From JBBWZH01 sp035544115 (GTDB taxonomy: Bacteria; Actinomycetota; Actinomycetes; Mycobacteriales; CADCTP01): DNA of 64,000 nt. This document shows positions 1 through 6,581 of this stretch, piece by piece. Location of the stretch: contig OY970235.1 of the NCBI GenBank assembly GCA_963714145.1, forward strand, positions 806,001 to 870,000, given 5' to 3'. Both the position numbers and the translations under genes were made by a program. Below the pieces are notes generated by a model, which was not told where the DNA came from, did no database searches, and worked only from the letters and a program-made list of their open reading frames with translations. The first letter of the stretch is position 1; each line of letters starts with the position of its first letter.

Positions 1-135
1 GCGGTCCGGTTCGTCGTCCACCACCACCACCGGGATCTCGGCGACGACGAACTGCTCGACCGTGCGCAGCCCGACCCCGTGCAGCCCGCAGACGATCACA
101 TGCCCGGACCAGTCGCCGTACGCCATGCCAGTCAC
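1..135 (-). CDS. TrkA-N/RCK-type NAD-binding protein, N-terminal part only
   Basis: The reverse strand opens with a GTG at 135 preceded by a GGCGAGGGGGGC Shine-Dalgarno-like stretch (141-152), and the frame stays open to the left edge. The visible 45 residues contain a Rossmann start, with HVIVCGLHGVGLRTVEQF followed by a hydrophobic strand ending in VVDDEPD. This is the beta-alpha-beta dinucleotide fold of TrkA-N/RCK domains, which gate or regulate potassium transport by binding NAD(H) or nucleotides on the cytoplasmic side. An ATG three codons downstream (126) is an alternative start. The rest lies outside the window, so it could be a stand-alone TrkA protein or a larger channel-associated protein. 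Confidence 0.72.
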   Translation of the reverse strand, partial: MTGMAYGDWSGHVIVCGLHGVGLRTVEQFVVAEIPVVVVDDEPDR

Positions 136-261
136 CGTGCCAGCCCCCCTCGCCGACCACGGGCGGATGCGTGACTCGCAACATGCCGGATATCTGCGAC
201 AAGATCCAGCCCTCGGGCGGGCGGGTCGCCGCGCCGATCGCGCCGCCGGCCGGCCGGGCGG

Positions 262-1872
262 TCAGCCGTAGAGCAGCCGGTGGGCGCCGCGGACCGCGGC
301 CGCGTAGCCGCCACCGGCCCAGCCGTTGCGGGCCAGCGCGGCGGCCGCCGCGTTCGCCCCGCAGGCGCCGTGCACGCCGCCGCCGGGGTGCGCCGAGGCG
401 CCGGCCAGGAACAGCCGGTCGATCGGGGTGTCGGCGCGGCCGAGCCCGGTCGCCGGCCGGAACACCAGCTGCTGGTGGATGGCCGCGGTGCCGGCGTTGA
501 GCGCGCCGCCGACCAGGCTCGGGTTGTGTTCGTGCAGGTCGGCCGGGCTGAGCACGTGCCGCCCGACGACCAGGTCGGCGAAGCCCGGGGCGTGCCGCTC
601 GATCACCCGCTCCATCCGCTTCACCACACCGGTGACCTGATCGGCTACCAGGCCCGGGTCCGGGTCGGTCGCCAGCGCGTGCGGGATGTGCGTGTACGCC
701 CAGACCGACTCGGTGCCGGCCGGCGAGCGGGACGGGTCGGCCGTGGTCATCTGCCCGAGCAGCAGGAACGGGTCGGCCGGCACCGCGCCGCAGGCCAGGT
801 CGGCGGCGAACCGGGTCAGCCCGTCCAGGTCGCAGTCCAGGTGGACGGTGCCGGCCCGACCGACCTCCGGCGCCCGCCACGGGATGGGCGCCGAGAGCGC
901 CCAGTCCACCTTGACCGTGCCGCTGTCCCACTGGAACCGGCTCAGGTCGTCGACGAACTTCGGGGGCAGGTTCGGCGCGCCGACCAGGTCGCCGAACAGG
1001 GCCGGCGCCGGCACGTCGGCCAGCACCGCCCGGCGCGCCCGCACCAGGTTGCCACCCGCGTCCGCCACCCCGACCGCCTGGCCGCCGGCGATCAGCACCC
1101 GGGACACCGGCCGGCCACACTCCACCTGGCCGCCGTACGCCGCCAGCCGCCGGACCAGCGCCACCGCCAGCGCCCCGGCCCCGCCGGCCGGCACCGGGAA
1201 GCCGACATCCTGGGCCAGCATCGCGAGCAGCCAGCCGAAGATCGCCGAACCGGACTGGTCCGGGCCCAGGTCGGTGTGCAGCGCGTTGCCGGCCAGCAGC
1301 AGCCGGGCACCTTCCCCGGCGAACCGTTCGGTCGCGTACCGGCGCACCGGCAGCGTGCCGAACCGGGCGAACCGCAGCGCGTCGCCGGCCCCGAGCCGGC
1401 GCAGCAGCCCGGCCGCCGACCGCACCGGCGGGAACGGCCCGAGCAGCGCCCCGAGCAGTGCCGGCTTGATCCGCTGCCAGGCCTCGAACTCGGTCCGCCA
1501 GGCGTCCGCGTCGGCCGCCGCGAAGGCGGCCAGCGACGCCGCGGTCTCGTCCACGTCCCGGGCCAGCAGCACGTGCCGGCCGTCCGGCAGCACATGCGCC
1601 AGTGGTGCCGGGGCATGCCGCCAGACCAGCCCCCAGCGGTCCAGTTCCAGCCGGGCCAGCACCGGCGAGGCCGCACCCAGCGGGTAGAACGCGCTGCACA
1701 CGTCGCTGATGAAGCCCGGTGCGGTCAGCTCGGCCGACCGGACCGCCCCGCCGGGAGACCCGGCCGCCTCCAGCACCAGCACGTCCCAGCCGGCCTCAGC
1801 CAGCATGTTCGCCGCCACCAGCCCGTTCGGACCGGCGCCGACGACCACCGCATCAACCTCAGCCACGGTCAT
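262..1872 (-). CDS. Phytoene desaturase-like FAD-dependent oxidoreductase
   Basis: A 536-residue flavoprotein of the phytoene desaturase/amine oxidase superfamily. Residues 7-30 form the FAD-binding Rossmann motif (VVVGAGPNGLVAANML), followed by the GGAVRS segment typical of carotenoid desaturase-like enzymes. Near the C-terminus a second FAD-contact motif reads LFLAGASAHPGGGVHGACG. No signal peptide is evident. The reading frame extends far upstream with no similarity, so I chose the ATG at 1872: the family motif begins six residues later, and a TAGCCT -10 box sits 8 bases upstream of it. The substrate cannot be told from sequence. No other carotenoid genes are adjacent, which argues for the broad NAD(P)/FAD oxidoreductase family rather than a defined carotenoid step. 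Confidence 0.85.
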   Translation of the reverse strand: MTVAEVDAVVVGAGPNGLVAANMLAEAGWDVLVLEAAGSPGGAVRSAELTAPGFISDVCSAFYPLGAASPVLARLELDRWGLVWRHAPAPLAHVLPDGRHVLLARDVDETAASLAAFAAADADAWRTEFEAWQRIKPALLGALLGPFPPVRSAAGLLRRLGAGDALRFARFGTLPVRRYATERFAGEGARLLLAGNALHTDLGPDQSGSAIFGWLLAMLAQDVGFPVPAGGAGALAVALVRRLAAYGGQVECGRPVSRVLIAGGQAVGVADAGGNLVRARRAVLADVPAPALFGDLVGAPNLPPKFVDDLSRFQWDSGTVKVDWALSAPIPWRAPEVGRAGTVHLDCDLDGLTRFAADLACGAVPADPFLLLGQMTTADPSRSPAGTESVWAYTHIPHALATDPDPGLVADQVTGVVKRMERVIERHAPGFADLVVGRHVLSPADLHEHNPSLVGGALNAGTAAIHQQLVFRPATGLGRADTPIDRLFLAGASAHPGGGVHGACGANAAAAALARNGWAGGGYAAAVRGAHRLLYG

Positions 1873-1880
1873 GCCGACCG

Positions 1881-1886
1881 AGGCTA
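1881..1886 (-). promoter_or_regulatory. -10 box of the FAD oxidoreductase (leaderless)
   Basis: TAGCCT on the minus strand, 8 bases before the ATG at 1872. There is no ribosome binding site in between, so transcription probably starts at or next to the ATG. Confidence 0.5.
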
Positions 1887-2015
1887 GAACACATCGATCA
1901 CGACGCCGAGCCGAGGCGGTTCCGCCCGGGCCGCCGGTCGATCCTGCCGGCGGTCGCGACACGGCAGCGGTCGGGGCGGCCGGGTCGGCCAGCTGCCGGT
2001 CCGGCTGGTGCCCGG

Positions 2016-2618
2016 CTACGTCCCGTCGCGGACGTCGGCCAGGCCGCCGGGCTCCAGCCGGACCTGGTCGAAGGTGCTGACCGCGCCGGCCCCGGTCGGC
2101 GACTGCGCCAGCAGGCCCACCTGGGTGTCCCCGGCGCCGAGCGCCAGGTGCCGGACCAGCGCCCAGGGCTCGCCGTCGGCGCGGGCGTGCAGCGCGGTCG
2201 CCGGGCCGGTCCGGGAGATGCGCAGCCAGCACGAGCCGGACCGGACCGGCCAGCCGTTCGCGTCGTCCGACCGGCCCCGGGTCACCACGCTGACCACGGT
2301 CAGCAGCCCGGCCGGCGACCGCTCCAGGGCCAGCTTCACCCACTGCTCGTCGTCCACCCAGGCCACCAGCGCCGCCGCGTCGTAGGTGGCCGCCGCCGCG
2401 CAGGACAGCCGGGCGGAGAACCGGTAGTCGCCGCTGACCGGCAGCAGCGCCCGCGGCGCGGACAGCTGCGCCGGGCTGCCGGCCGGATCGACGAACAGGT
2501 CGGTCTGCGGGCCGGCGGTGACGGTCAGCCCGTCCGGCCCGACCGGCTCCCAGGAGACCGGCTCCACCTGCCAGCTCAGCGGCCCCGGCAACCCGTTCAA
2601 CCGAACATCGGCACCCAT
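2016..2618 (-). CDS. DUF1349 family protein
   Basis: A 200-residue cytosolic protein resembling the DUF1349 family, a concanavalin-like beta-sandwich also called 'regulation of enolase 1'. Visible features are an early DLFVDP segment, a core of alternating strands (YRFSARLSC, AALVAWVDDEQWVKLALE), and a late SCWLRISRTG motif typical of the family. The length matches stand-alone members. Family members have no firmly assigned reaction, and the fold suggests carbohydrate binding. The ATG at 2618 follows a TAGGGT -10 box by 6 bases and no ribosome binding site is seen. It lies 33 bases upstream of the DUF1992 stop on the same strand, but its own promoter suggests separate transcription. Confidence 0.8.
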   Translation of the reverse strand: MGADVRLNGLPGPLSWQVEPVSWEPVGPDGLTVTAGPQTDLFVDPAGSPAQLSAPRALLPVSGDYRFSARLSCAAAATYDAAALVAWVDDEQWVKLALERSPAGLLTVVSVVTRGRSDDANGWPVRSGSCWLRISRTGPATALHARADGEPWALVRHLALGAGDTQVGLLAQSPTGAGAVSTFDQVRLEPGGLADVRDGT

Positions 2619-2624
2619 GCCGGC

Positions 2625-2630
2625 ACCCTA
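2625..2630 (-). promoter_or_regulatory. -10 box of the DUF1349 gene (leaderless)
   Basis: TAGGGT on the minus strand with a 6-base gap to the ATG at 2618, the spacing expected when transcription begins at the start codon. Confidence 0.5.
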
Positions 2631-2651
2631 GCCGGCAGGCGGGTCGAACCG

Positions 2652-3047
2652 TCAGGAGGTGGGACGCCGGCGCCAGGACGCCACGGCCTCCTCGACGTCG
2701 AGCGGGAGCAGGTTCAGCGGCGGTCCGGGCGGCGGGACCCGGATCGCGGCCCGGATCTTCTCGTTCAGGTTCGTGATCATCGTCCGGACGGCCGCCTCGG
2801 ACGGGGCGGTCGGGACCGCGGCCAGCACGTCCTCGGCCTCCTTGCGCAGCGCCAGGGTGGGTGGCAGGTAGCTCAGGTTCTCCCGCCGCAGCAGCTGCTT
2901 GACCCACCACATGTCGTCGTCGTCGAGGTTCGGGATCGGCTTGCCGGCGCCGGGCAGGTCCTTGAAGGCGCCGCGCTCCTCCGCCTCCCGGATCTGCTTG
3001 TCGATCCAGGTCTCGAACGGCATCCCGGCCGGCTTGCGCTCGGTCAT
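2652..3047 (-). CDS. DUF1992 (DnaJ-homologue subfamily C-like) protein
   Basis: A 131-residue protein whose first 70 residues carry the DUF1992 signature: FETWIDKQIREAEERGAF, then DLPGAGKPI and later LLRRENLSYLPP. This domain is shared with eukaryotic DNAJC28 but lacks a J domain, so chaperone activity should not be assumed. The ATG at 3047 is preceded by GAGGTGA at a suitable distance (about 3054-3060). The C-terminus is proline-rich. There are no membrane segments. Role unknown. It is a single gene between the TMEM175-like and DUF1349 genes, all on the minus strand with short gaps that may allow read-through. Confidence 0.85.
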   Translation of the reverse strand: MTERKPAGMPFETWIDKQIREAEERGAFKDLPGAGKPIPNLDDDDMWWVKQLLRRENLSYLPPTLALRKEAEDVLAAVPTAPSEAAVRTMITNLNEKIRAAIRVPPPGPPLNLLPLDVEEAVASWRRRPTS

Positions 3048-3142
3048 GGGGCATCACCTCACTCGGTCGTTCGGTCAGGTCTCCGGGCCCGGGTCCGTCG
3101 GTGCCGCGGCCGGCGCGGACCCGAATCTGTTCGCCATGGCGG

Positions 3143-3832
3143 TCACCGGTCGCCGCCCCGTGGCTCGCCGGCCATCCCGCCGGCGTGCCGGGTGATCGGC
3201 AGCTGGTCGAAGCAGTAGTAGATGGCGATCGCGCCGTGCACGGCCAGGGTGGCGATGGCGCTGATGAACGACAGGCCGATGGTGGCCAGGTAGAACACGT
3301 TGCCGACGCCGAACCGGCGCAGCGCGGCCCGGCTGGCCGCCGCGTCGATCTGCTGGTGCAGCAGCCCGCGACCGCCGGTGATCACCAGCCAGAGCAGCCC
3401 GTAGGTGAGCCCGATCGCCAGCATGGTGGCGCTGTAGATGGCGGCGGCGATGTGCGAGTCGTTGCCGTCGGTGAGGTACTCGGCCAGCAGCCGGGTCGGG
3501 AACGGTAGCGCCGACACGAACAGCAGCACAGCCAGGTTGGCGAACAGCACCTGCCGGTTGACCAGCCGGACGTTGTCGAACACGGTGTGGTGGTTGACCC
3601 AGATGATGCCGACGATCAGGAAGCTGACCAGGTACGCGGCGTACGCCGGCCACTGCCGGCCGAGCGCCGCGGTCAGCCCGCCGTCCGCGGCCTGCTCCCT
3701 GGTCGGCACGGCGAGGTCGAGCACCAGCAGCGTGATCGCGATCGCGAACACCCCGTCGCTGAACGCCTCCAGCCGCCGCGTGCTGGTCAGCACCGCCGCC
3801 GCCGGGCGCTCCGCCCTCGACTCGTCCGCCAT
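3143..3832 (-). CDS. TMEM175/DUF1211 family potassium channel-like membrane protein
   Basis: A 229-residue integral membrane protein with about six hydrophobic segments. The diagnostic motif RLEAFSDGVFAIAITLLVLD (residues 20-39) is the FSDG pore-lining signature of TMEM175, in which bacterial members form tetrameric K+ leak channels. Further helices appear around residues 65-80 (with the family's HHTVF just after), 95-115, 130-155 and 180-205. Length fits a one-repeat bacterial TMEM175. The ATG at 3832 follows GGTGGG closely. The partial TrkA-type protein at the left edge is also potassium-related, but nothing links the two in one transcript. Confidence 0.88.
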   Translation of the reverse strand: MADESRAERPAAAVLTSTRRLEAFSDGVFAIAITLLVLDLAVPTREQAADGGLTAALGRQWPAYAAYLVSFLIVGIIWVNHHTVFDNVRLVNRQVLFANLAVLLFVSALPFPTRLLAEYLTDGNDSHIAAAIYSATMLAIGLTYGLLWLVITGGRGLLHQQIDAAASRAALRRFGVGNVFYLATIGLSFISAIATLAVHGAIAIYYCFDQLPITRHAGGMAGEPRGGDR

Positions 3833-3922
3833 CCCACCGCCCTGTGCCGCCCCGATCGGTCGACTCCATCATCGCTGCTACCCCGATCGGCGGGAACGTC
3901 CGGTCCCTCCGGAAGCGCGGTC

Positions 3923-3959
3923 ATATTCCTTGACGAGAATATTCTTGTAGTGGAATGCT
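3923..3959 (+). promoter_or_regulatory. Promoter with two tandem ArsR-type operators
   Basis: A -35 TTGACG (3930-3935) and -10 AATGCT (3954-3959) are 18 bases apart, and the -10 ends 6 bases before the GTG at 3966. Two inverted repeats of form ATTC-N8-GAAT overlay them: half-sites at 3925-3928 and 3937-3940, then 3941-3944 and 3953-3956, a 16-base period. The first extends to ATATTC/GAATAT. Position and symmetry suggest autorepression by the adjacent ArsR-family protein. Confidence 0.62.
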
Positions 3960-3965
3960 CGACCT

Positions 3966-4412
3966 GTGATGAGCGTGTACGAGGTGCTGGCCGAGCCGCG
4001 CCGGCGGGAGATCCTGGATCTGGTCCGCGGCGGCGAGCGCACCGTCGGCGAGCTGGTCGGCCTGCTCGGGCTGCGCCAGCCGTCGGTGTCCAAGCACCTG
4101 AAGGTGCTGCGCGAGGCCGGCCTGGTCGCGTCCCGGGTGGACGAGCAGCGCCGCGCCTACCGGCTCACCGCCGGCCCGCTGCGCGAGCTGGACGACTGGC
4201 TCGCGCCCTACCGGCAGGCCTGGTCGACCAGCCTCGACCGACTCGAACAGCACCTGGACGAGATGGCCCGCGACGAACTGGCCCGCGACGAGCTGACCCG
4301 TGCCGAACTGGCCCGCGACGAACTGGCCGGTGGCCAGGCGGGCCACGACGGGACGGGCCGCGACCAGACGGGCCCCGACCGGATGGCCCGCGACGAAAGG
4401 GGAGAGGTGTGA
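3966..4412 (+). CDS. ArsR-family winged-helix repressor with a pentad-repeat tail
   Basis: A 148-residue transcription regulator. Residues 1-90 form the ArsR winged helix: VLAEPRRREILDLV, then a recognition helix LRQPSVSKHLKVLREAGLV and a wing DEQRRAYRL. There is no metal-binding CXC motif in the recognition helix, so this is the metal-independent subgroup that is often paired with SRPBCC proteins. From residue about 100 the protein is a run of charged five-residue repeats (ARDEL, TRAEL and variants) encoded by a 15-base tandem repeat. GTG 3966 or ATG 3969 may be the start, since the -10 box is 6 bases before the GTG. The stop overlaps the next gene's GTG (GTGA), so the two are translationally coupled. 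Confidence 0.9.
   Translation: MMSVYEVLAEPRRREILDLVRGGERTVGELVGLLGLRQPSVSKHLKVLREAGLVASRVDEQRRAYRLTAGPLRELDDWLAPYRQAWSTSLDRLEQHLDEMARDELARDELTRAELARDELAGGQAGHDGTGRDQTGPDRMARDERGEV
4266..4400 (+). repeat. Nine-unit 15-bp coding tandem repeat
   Basis: Nine consecutive 15-base units. The first four are nearly identical (GCCCGCGACGAACTG and close variants, 4266-4325) and the last five are degenerate but in register to 4400. They encode the ArsR protein's C-terminal pentads. Confidence 0.85.
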
Positions 4413-4912
4413 ACGGCGTCCTGGAGGATCCCGGCAACGGCAGCTGGCGGCTGCGCTTCACCCGCGAACTGGCCCACCCGCCGGAGCGGGTCTGGCGGGC
4501 CCTCACCGAGCCGGAACACCAGCAGGTCTGGTTCCCGGACGAGGTCGAGGGCGACTGGGTGCTCGGCGGCAAGCTGTGCTTCCGGTTCAAGACCGGTGAC
4601 AGCTTCGACGGCGAGGTGCTCGCACTGGACCCGCCCAGGCTGCTGGAGTTCAGCTGGGGCCCGGACACGATCCGGATCGAGGTGGCCGAACGGCCCGGCG
4701 GCTCGACGCTCACGTTGCTGGACACGATCCGCGAGCAGGGCAAGGCCGCCCGGGACGCCGCCGGCTGGCACGAGTGCCTGGACCGTCTGGTCGCGGACCT
4801 GGACGGCCGGCCCGTCCCGCCGCCCGGCGAGCCGTGGAAGCGGGTGCACCCCGGCTACGTGTCCGCCTTCGGCCCGGCCGCCGCCACCGTCGGGCCGCCG
4901 GCCGGCTACTGA
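4409..4912 (+). CDS. SRPBCC/AHSA1-like domain protein
   Basis: A 167-residue protein of the START/Bet v 1-like (SRPBCC) superfamily, activator-of-Hsp90-ATPase-1 homologous branch. The typical opening FTRELAHPPERVWRALTEPE gives way to a WFPDEVEGD segment, with LEFSWG and LTLLDT strands and a late GWHECLDRLV helix. These proteins have a hydrophobic cavity for small ligands, and the ligand here is unknown. The GTG at 4409 overlaps the ArsR stop by four bases, so the pair forms one operon. ArsR-SRPBCC pairs are common in actinomycetes, which suggests the regulator controls this partner. The final 20 residues are low-complexity. Confidence 0.87.
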   Translation: MNGVLEDPGNGSWRLRFTRELAHPPERVWRALTEPEHQQVWFPDEVEGDWVLGGKLCFRFKTGDSFDGEVLALDPPRLLEFSWGPDTIRIEVAERPGGSTLTLLDTIREQGKAARDAAGWHECLDRLVADLDGRPVPPPGEPWKRVHPGYVSAFGPAAATVGPPAGY

Positions 4913-4957
4913 TCCGGTGCGGGTCGGTCGGCGCTGCCGGCCGGCCCGCACCCGGCG

Positions 4958-6277
4958 TCAGGTGACCGTGCAGGCCGTGCCGTTGAGGGTGAACGCGGCC
5001 GGTCGGGCGGCGTTGCCGGTGTGGTTGGCCTGGAAGCCGATGCCCACCGACGTGCCGGGCGCGATGGTGGCGTTGTAGCTGAGGTTGGTGGCGGTCACCC
5101 GGCCGCTGGTCGGGGCGTAGCCGGCGTTCCAGCCGCCGGTGAGCACCTGGCCGGCGGGCAGGGTGAAGACCAGCGACCAACCGTTCACCGGCGTGCCGCC
5201 GGTGTTGGTGATGGTGAGGTTCGCGGTGAGGCCGGTGTTCCACGCGTTGATCGCATCGGCGACGCGGCAGCCGCCGGCCGGTGCCGGGCTGGTCACCGGC
5301 GGCGTGGTCACCGGCGGCGTGGTAGTCACCGGCGGCGTGCTGGTCGGCGGGGTCGCGCCGTCCAGGCCGAAGAAGTGGATGGCCGCGTCGGCGACGACCG
5401 GCAGGTTGTGCGGCACGTCCTGCATGCTGGTCGCCTCGACCAGCACCGCTCCGGAGCTGTCGGTGTAGCGGGTGCGGGTCCAGGTCGGCTGCGGATGGTC
5501 GGTGGACGCCGGCGTCTGGCTGGCCCCGAGCACGTTCGTCCACTGCTTGATCTCCTCGCCGAAGTTGGCGTAGAAGAGCGTGGTGTCGGCGGTGCCGTGC
5601 CACAGCTGCATGCGTGGCCGTGGGCCGGTGTACCCCGGGAAGGCGCCGCGGACCAGGTCGCCCCACTGCTGCGGGGTCTTGCTGATGTTGCCGTTGGCGC
5701 AGTCGGTGTTCCAGCTGACCGGGCCGGCGAAGCAGCCGAACGGCACGCCGGCGAACGCCGCGCCGGCCTTGAAGACGTCGGGATAGTCGCCGAGCAGGAC
5801 GTTGGTCATCATCGCCCCGGAGGAGACGCCGGTGGCGTAGACCCGGCCCGGGTCGCCGTTGAAGTGCTGCTCGACGTAGCGGACCATCGAGATGATGCCG
5901 ACCGGGTCGCTGCCGCCGTCGTGCCGCAGCGCCGCGGGGGAGGCCACGTCGAAGCAGCCGTCCGGGGCCTGGGTCACCGACGGGAAGACGACGATGAACC
6001 CGAACCGGTCGGCCAGCGCGTTGAACTGGCTGCCGGCCGCGAAGGCCGGGCCGTCGCCGTGGCAGTAGTGCACCGCGACCACGATCGGCGGCCGCGCCAC
6101 GACGGTGGTCGGCACGTAGACGAACATCCGCAGGCTGCTCGGGTTCGTGCCGAAGTTCGTCACCTCCTGCAGCGAGGCGGCGGTGGCCGGCGCCGCCGGC
6201 AGGACGCCGACCGCGATCGCCGCGGCCAGCAGCGGCAGGCCGCCGAGCGCCAGTCTGAGCAGGTTTCGGGATCTCAT
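4958..6277 (-). CDS. Secreted CE1-type esterase (PHB depolymerase family) with cellulose-binding module
   Basis: A 439-residue secreted enzyme. Residues 1-34 are a Sec signal peptide ending in ATAA. Residues about 36-300 are an alpha/beta hydrolase of the PHB-depolymerase/feruloyl-acetylxylan esterase family, with nucleophile motif GVSSG (Ser about 152), a Cys-rich FGCFAGP loop, LWHGTADT and a late His in DVPHN. A Thr-Pro linker made of three GTCACCGGCGGCGTG-type repeats (5292-5339 on the plus strand) leads to a C-terminal CBM2 (about 335-439) with flanking cysteines and NAWNTG, NGW and GGWNAG motifs. Deacetylation or deferuloylation of plant polysaccharides is likelier than PHB degradation because of the CBM. 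ATG 6277 has GGAGGAG upstream. A LacI-type operator lies 180 bases upstream. Confidence 0.9.
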   Translation of the reverse strand: MRSRNLLRLALGGLPLLAAAIAVGVLPAAPATAASLQEVTNFGTNPSSLRMFVYVPTTVVARPPIVVAVHYCHGDGPAFAAGSQFNALADRFGFIVVFPSVTQAPDGCFDVASPAALRHDGGSDPVGIISMVRYVEQHFNGDPGRVYATGVSSGAMMTNVLLGDYPDVFKAGAAFAGVPFGCFAGPVSWNTDCANGNISKTPQQWGDLVRGAFPGYTGPRPRMQLWHGTADTTLFYANFGEEIKQWTNVLGASQTPASTDHPQPTWTRTRYTDSSGAVLVEATSMQDVPHNLPVVADAAIHFFGLDGATPPTSTPPVTTTPPVTTPPVTSPAPAGGCRVADAINAWNTGLTANLTITNTGGTPVNGWSLVFTLPAGQVLTGGWNAGYAPTSGRVTATNLSYNATIAPGTSVGIGFQANHTGNAARPAAFTLNGTACTVT

Positions 6278-6456
6278 CGGACGGTCGCTCCTCCGGACGC
6301 AGTCGCGGTGCCGCGGACCGTCGCCGGAACCACCGGGCCGGCCGGCCCACACGCTCGACCGCCTCAGGCACGACCGGGGCCACACCGGCCGGGCCACGCC
6401 TGCGCCGCAGGGCGGATGCTGGTCGGCGCGCCACGACACATCGGACAGACGGGCCG

Positions 6457-6472
6457 TGAGAGCGCTCTCTCA
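6457..6472 (-). promoter_or_regulatory. CebR/CelR-like LacI-family operator
   Basis: TGAGAGCGCTCTCTCA contains the perfect 12-bp palindrome GAGAGCGCTCTC (6458-6469) and resembles the CebR/CelR box TGGGAGCGCTCCCA of actinomycete cellulase genes. It lies in the 304-base gap (6278-6581) upstream of the esterase. The rest of that gap holds no recognisable gene, only the sigA stop at its right end. Confidence 0.55.
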
Positions 6473-6581
6473 GACATCGCGACTGTAGCCGCCGGAACCG
6501 CCGGGAACAACGGCGCAACGTCAACGGCGCCGACCGGCGGATGCGAATCCGCTGGTCAGCGCCGCTGATGAGGGCTGAGGC

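Noticed and set aside
1719..3218. 499-codon forward frame over the first minus-strand genes
   Set aside because: Low-complexity Arg/Pro translation. The minus strand carries three recognisable proteins there.
4958..6277. True polyhydroxybutyrate depolymerase
   Set aside because: The catalytic domain belongs to the wider CE1 family and the attached CBM2 and cellulose-type operator point to plant polysaccharide substrates.
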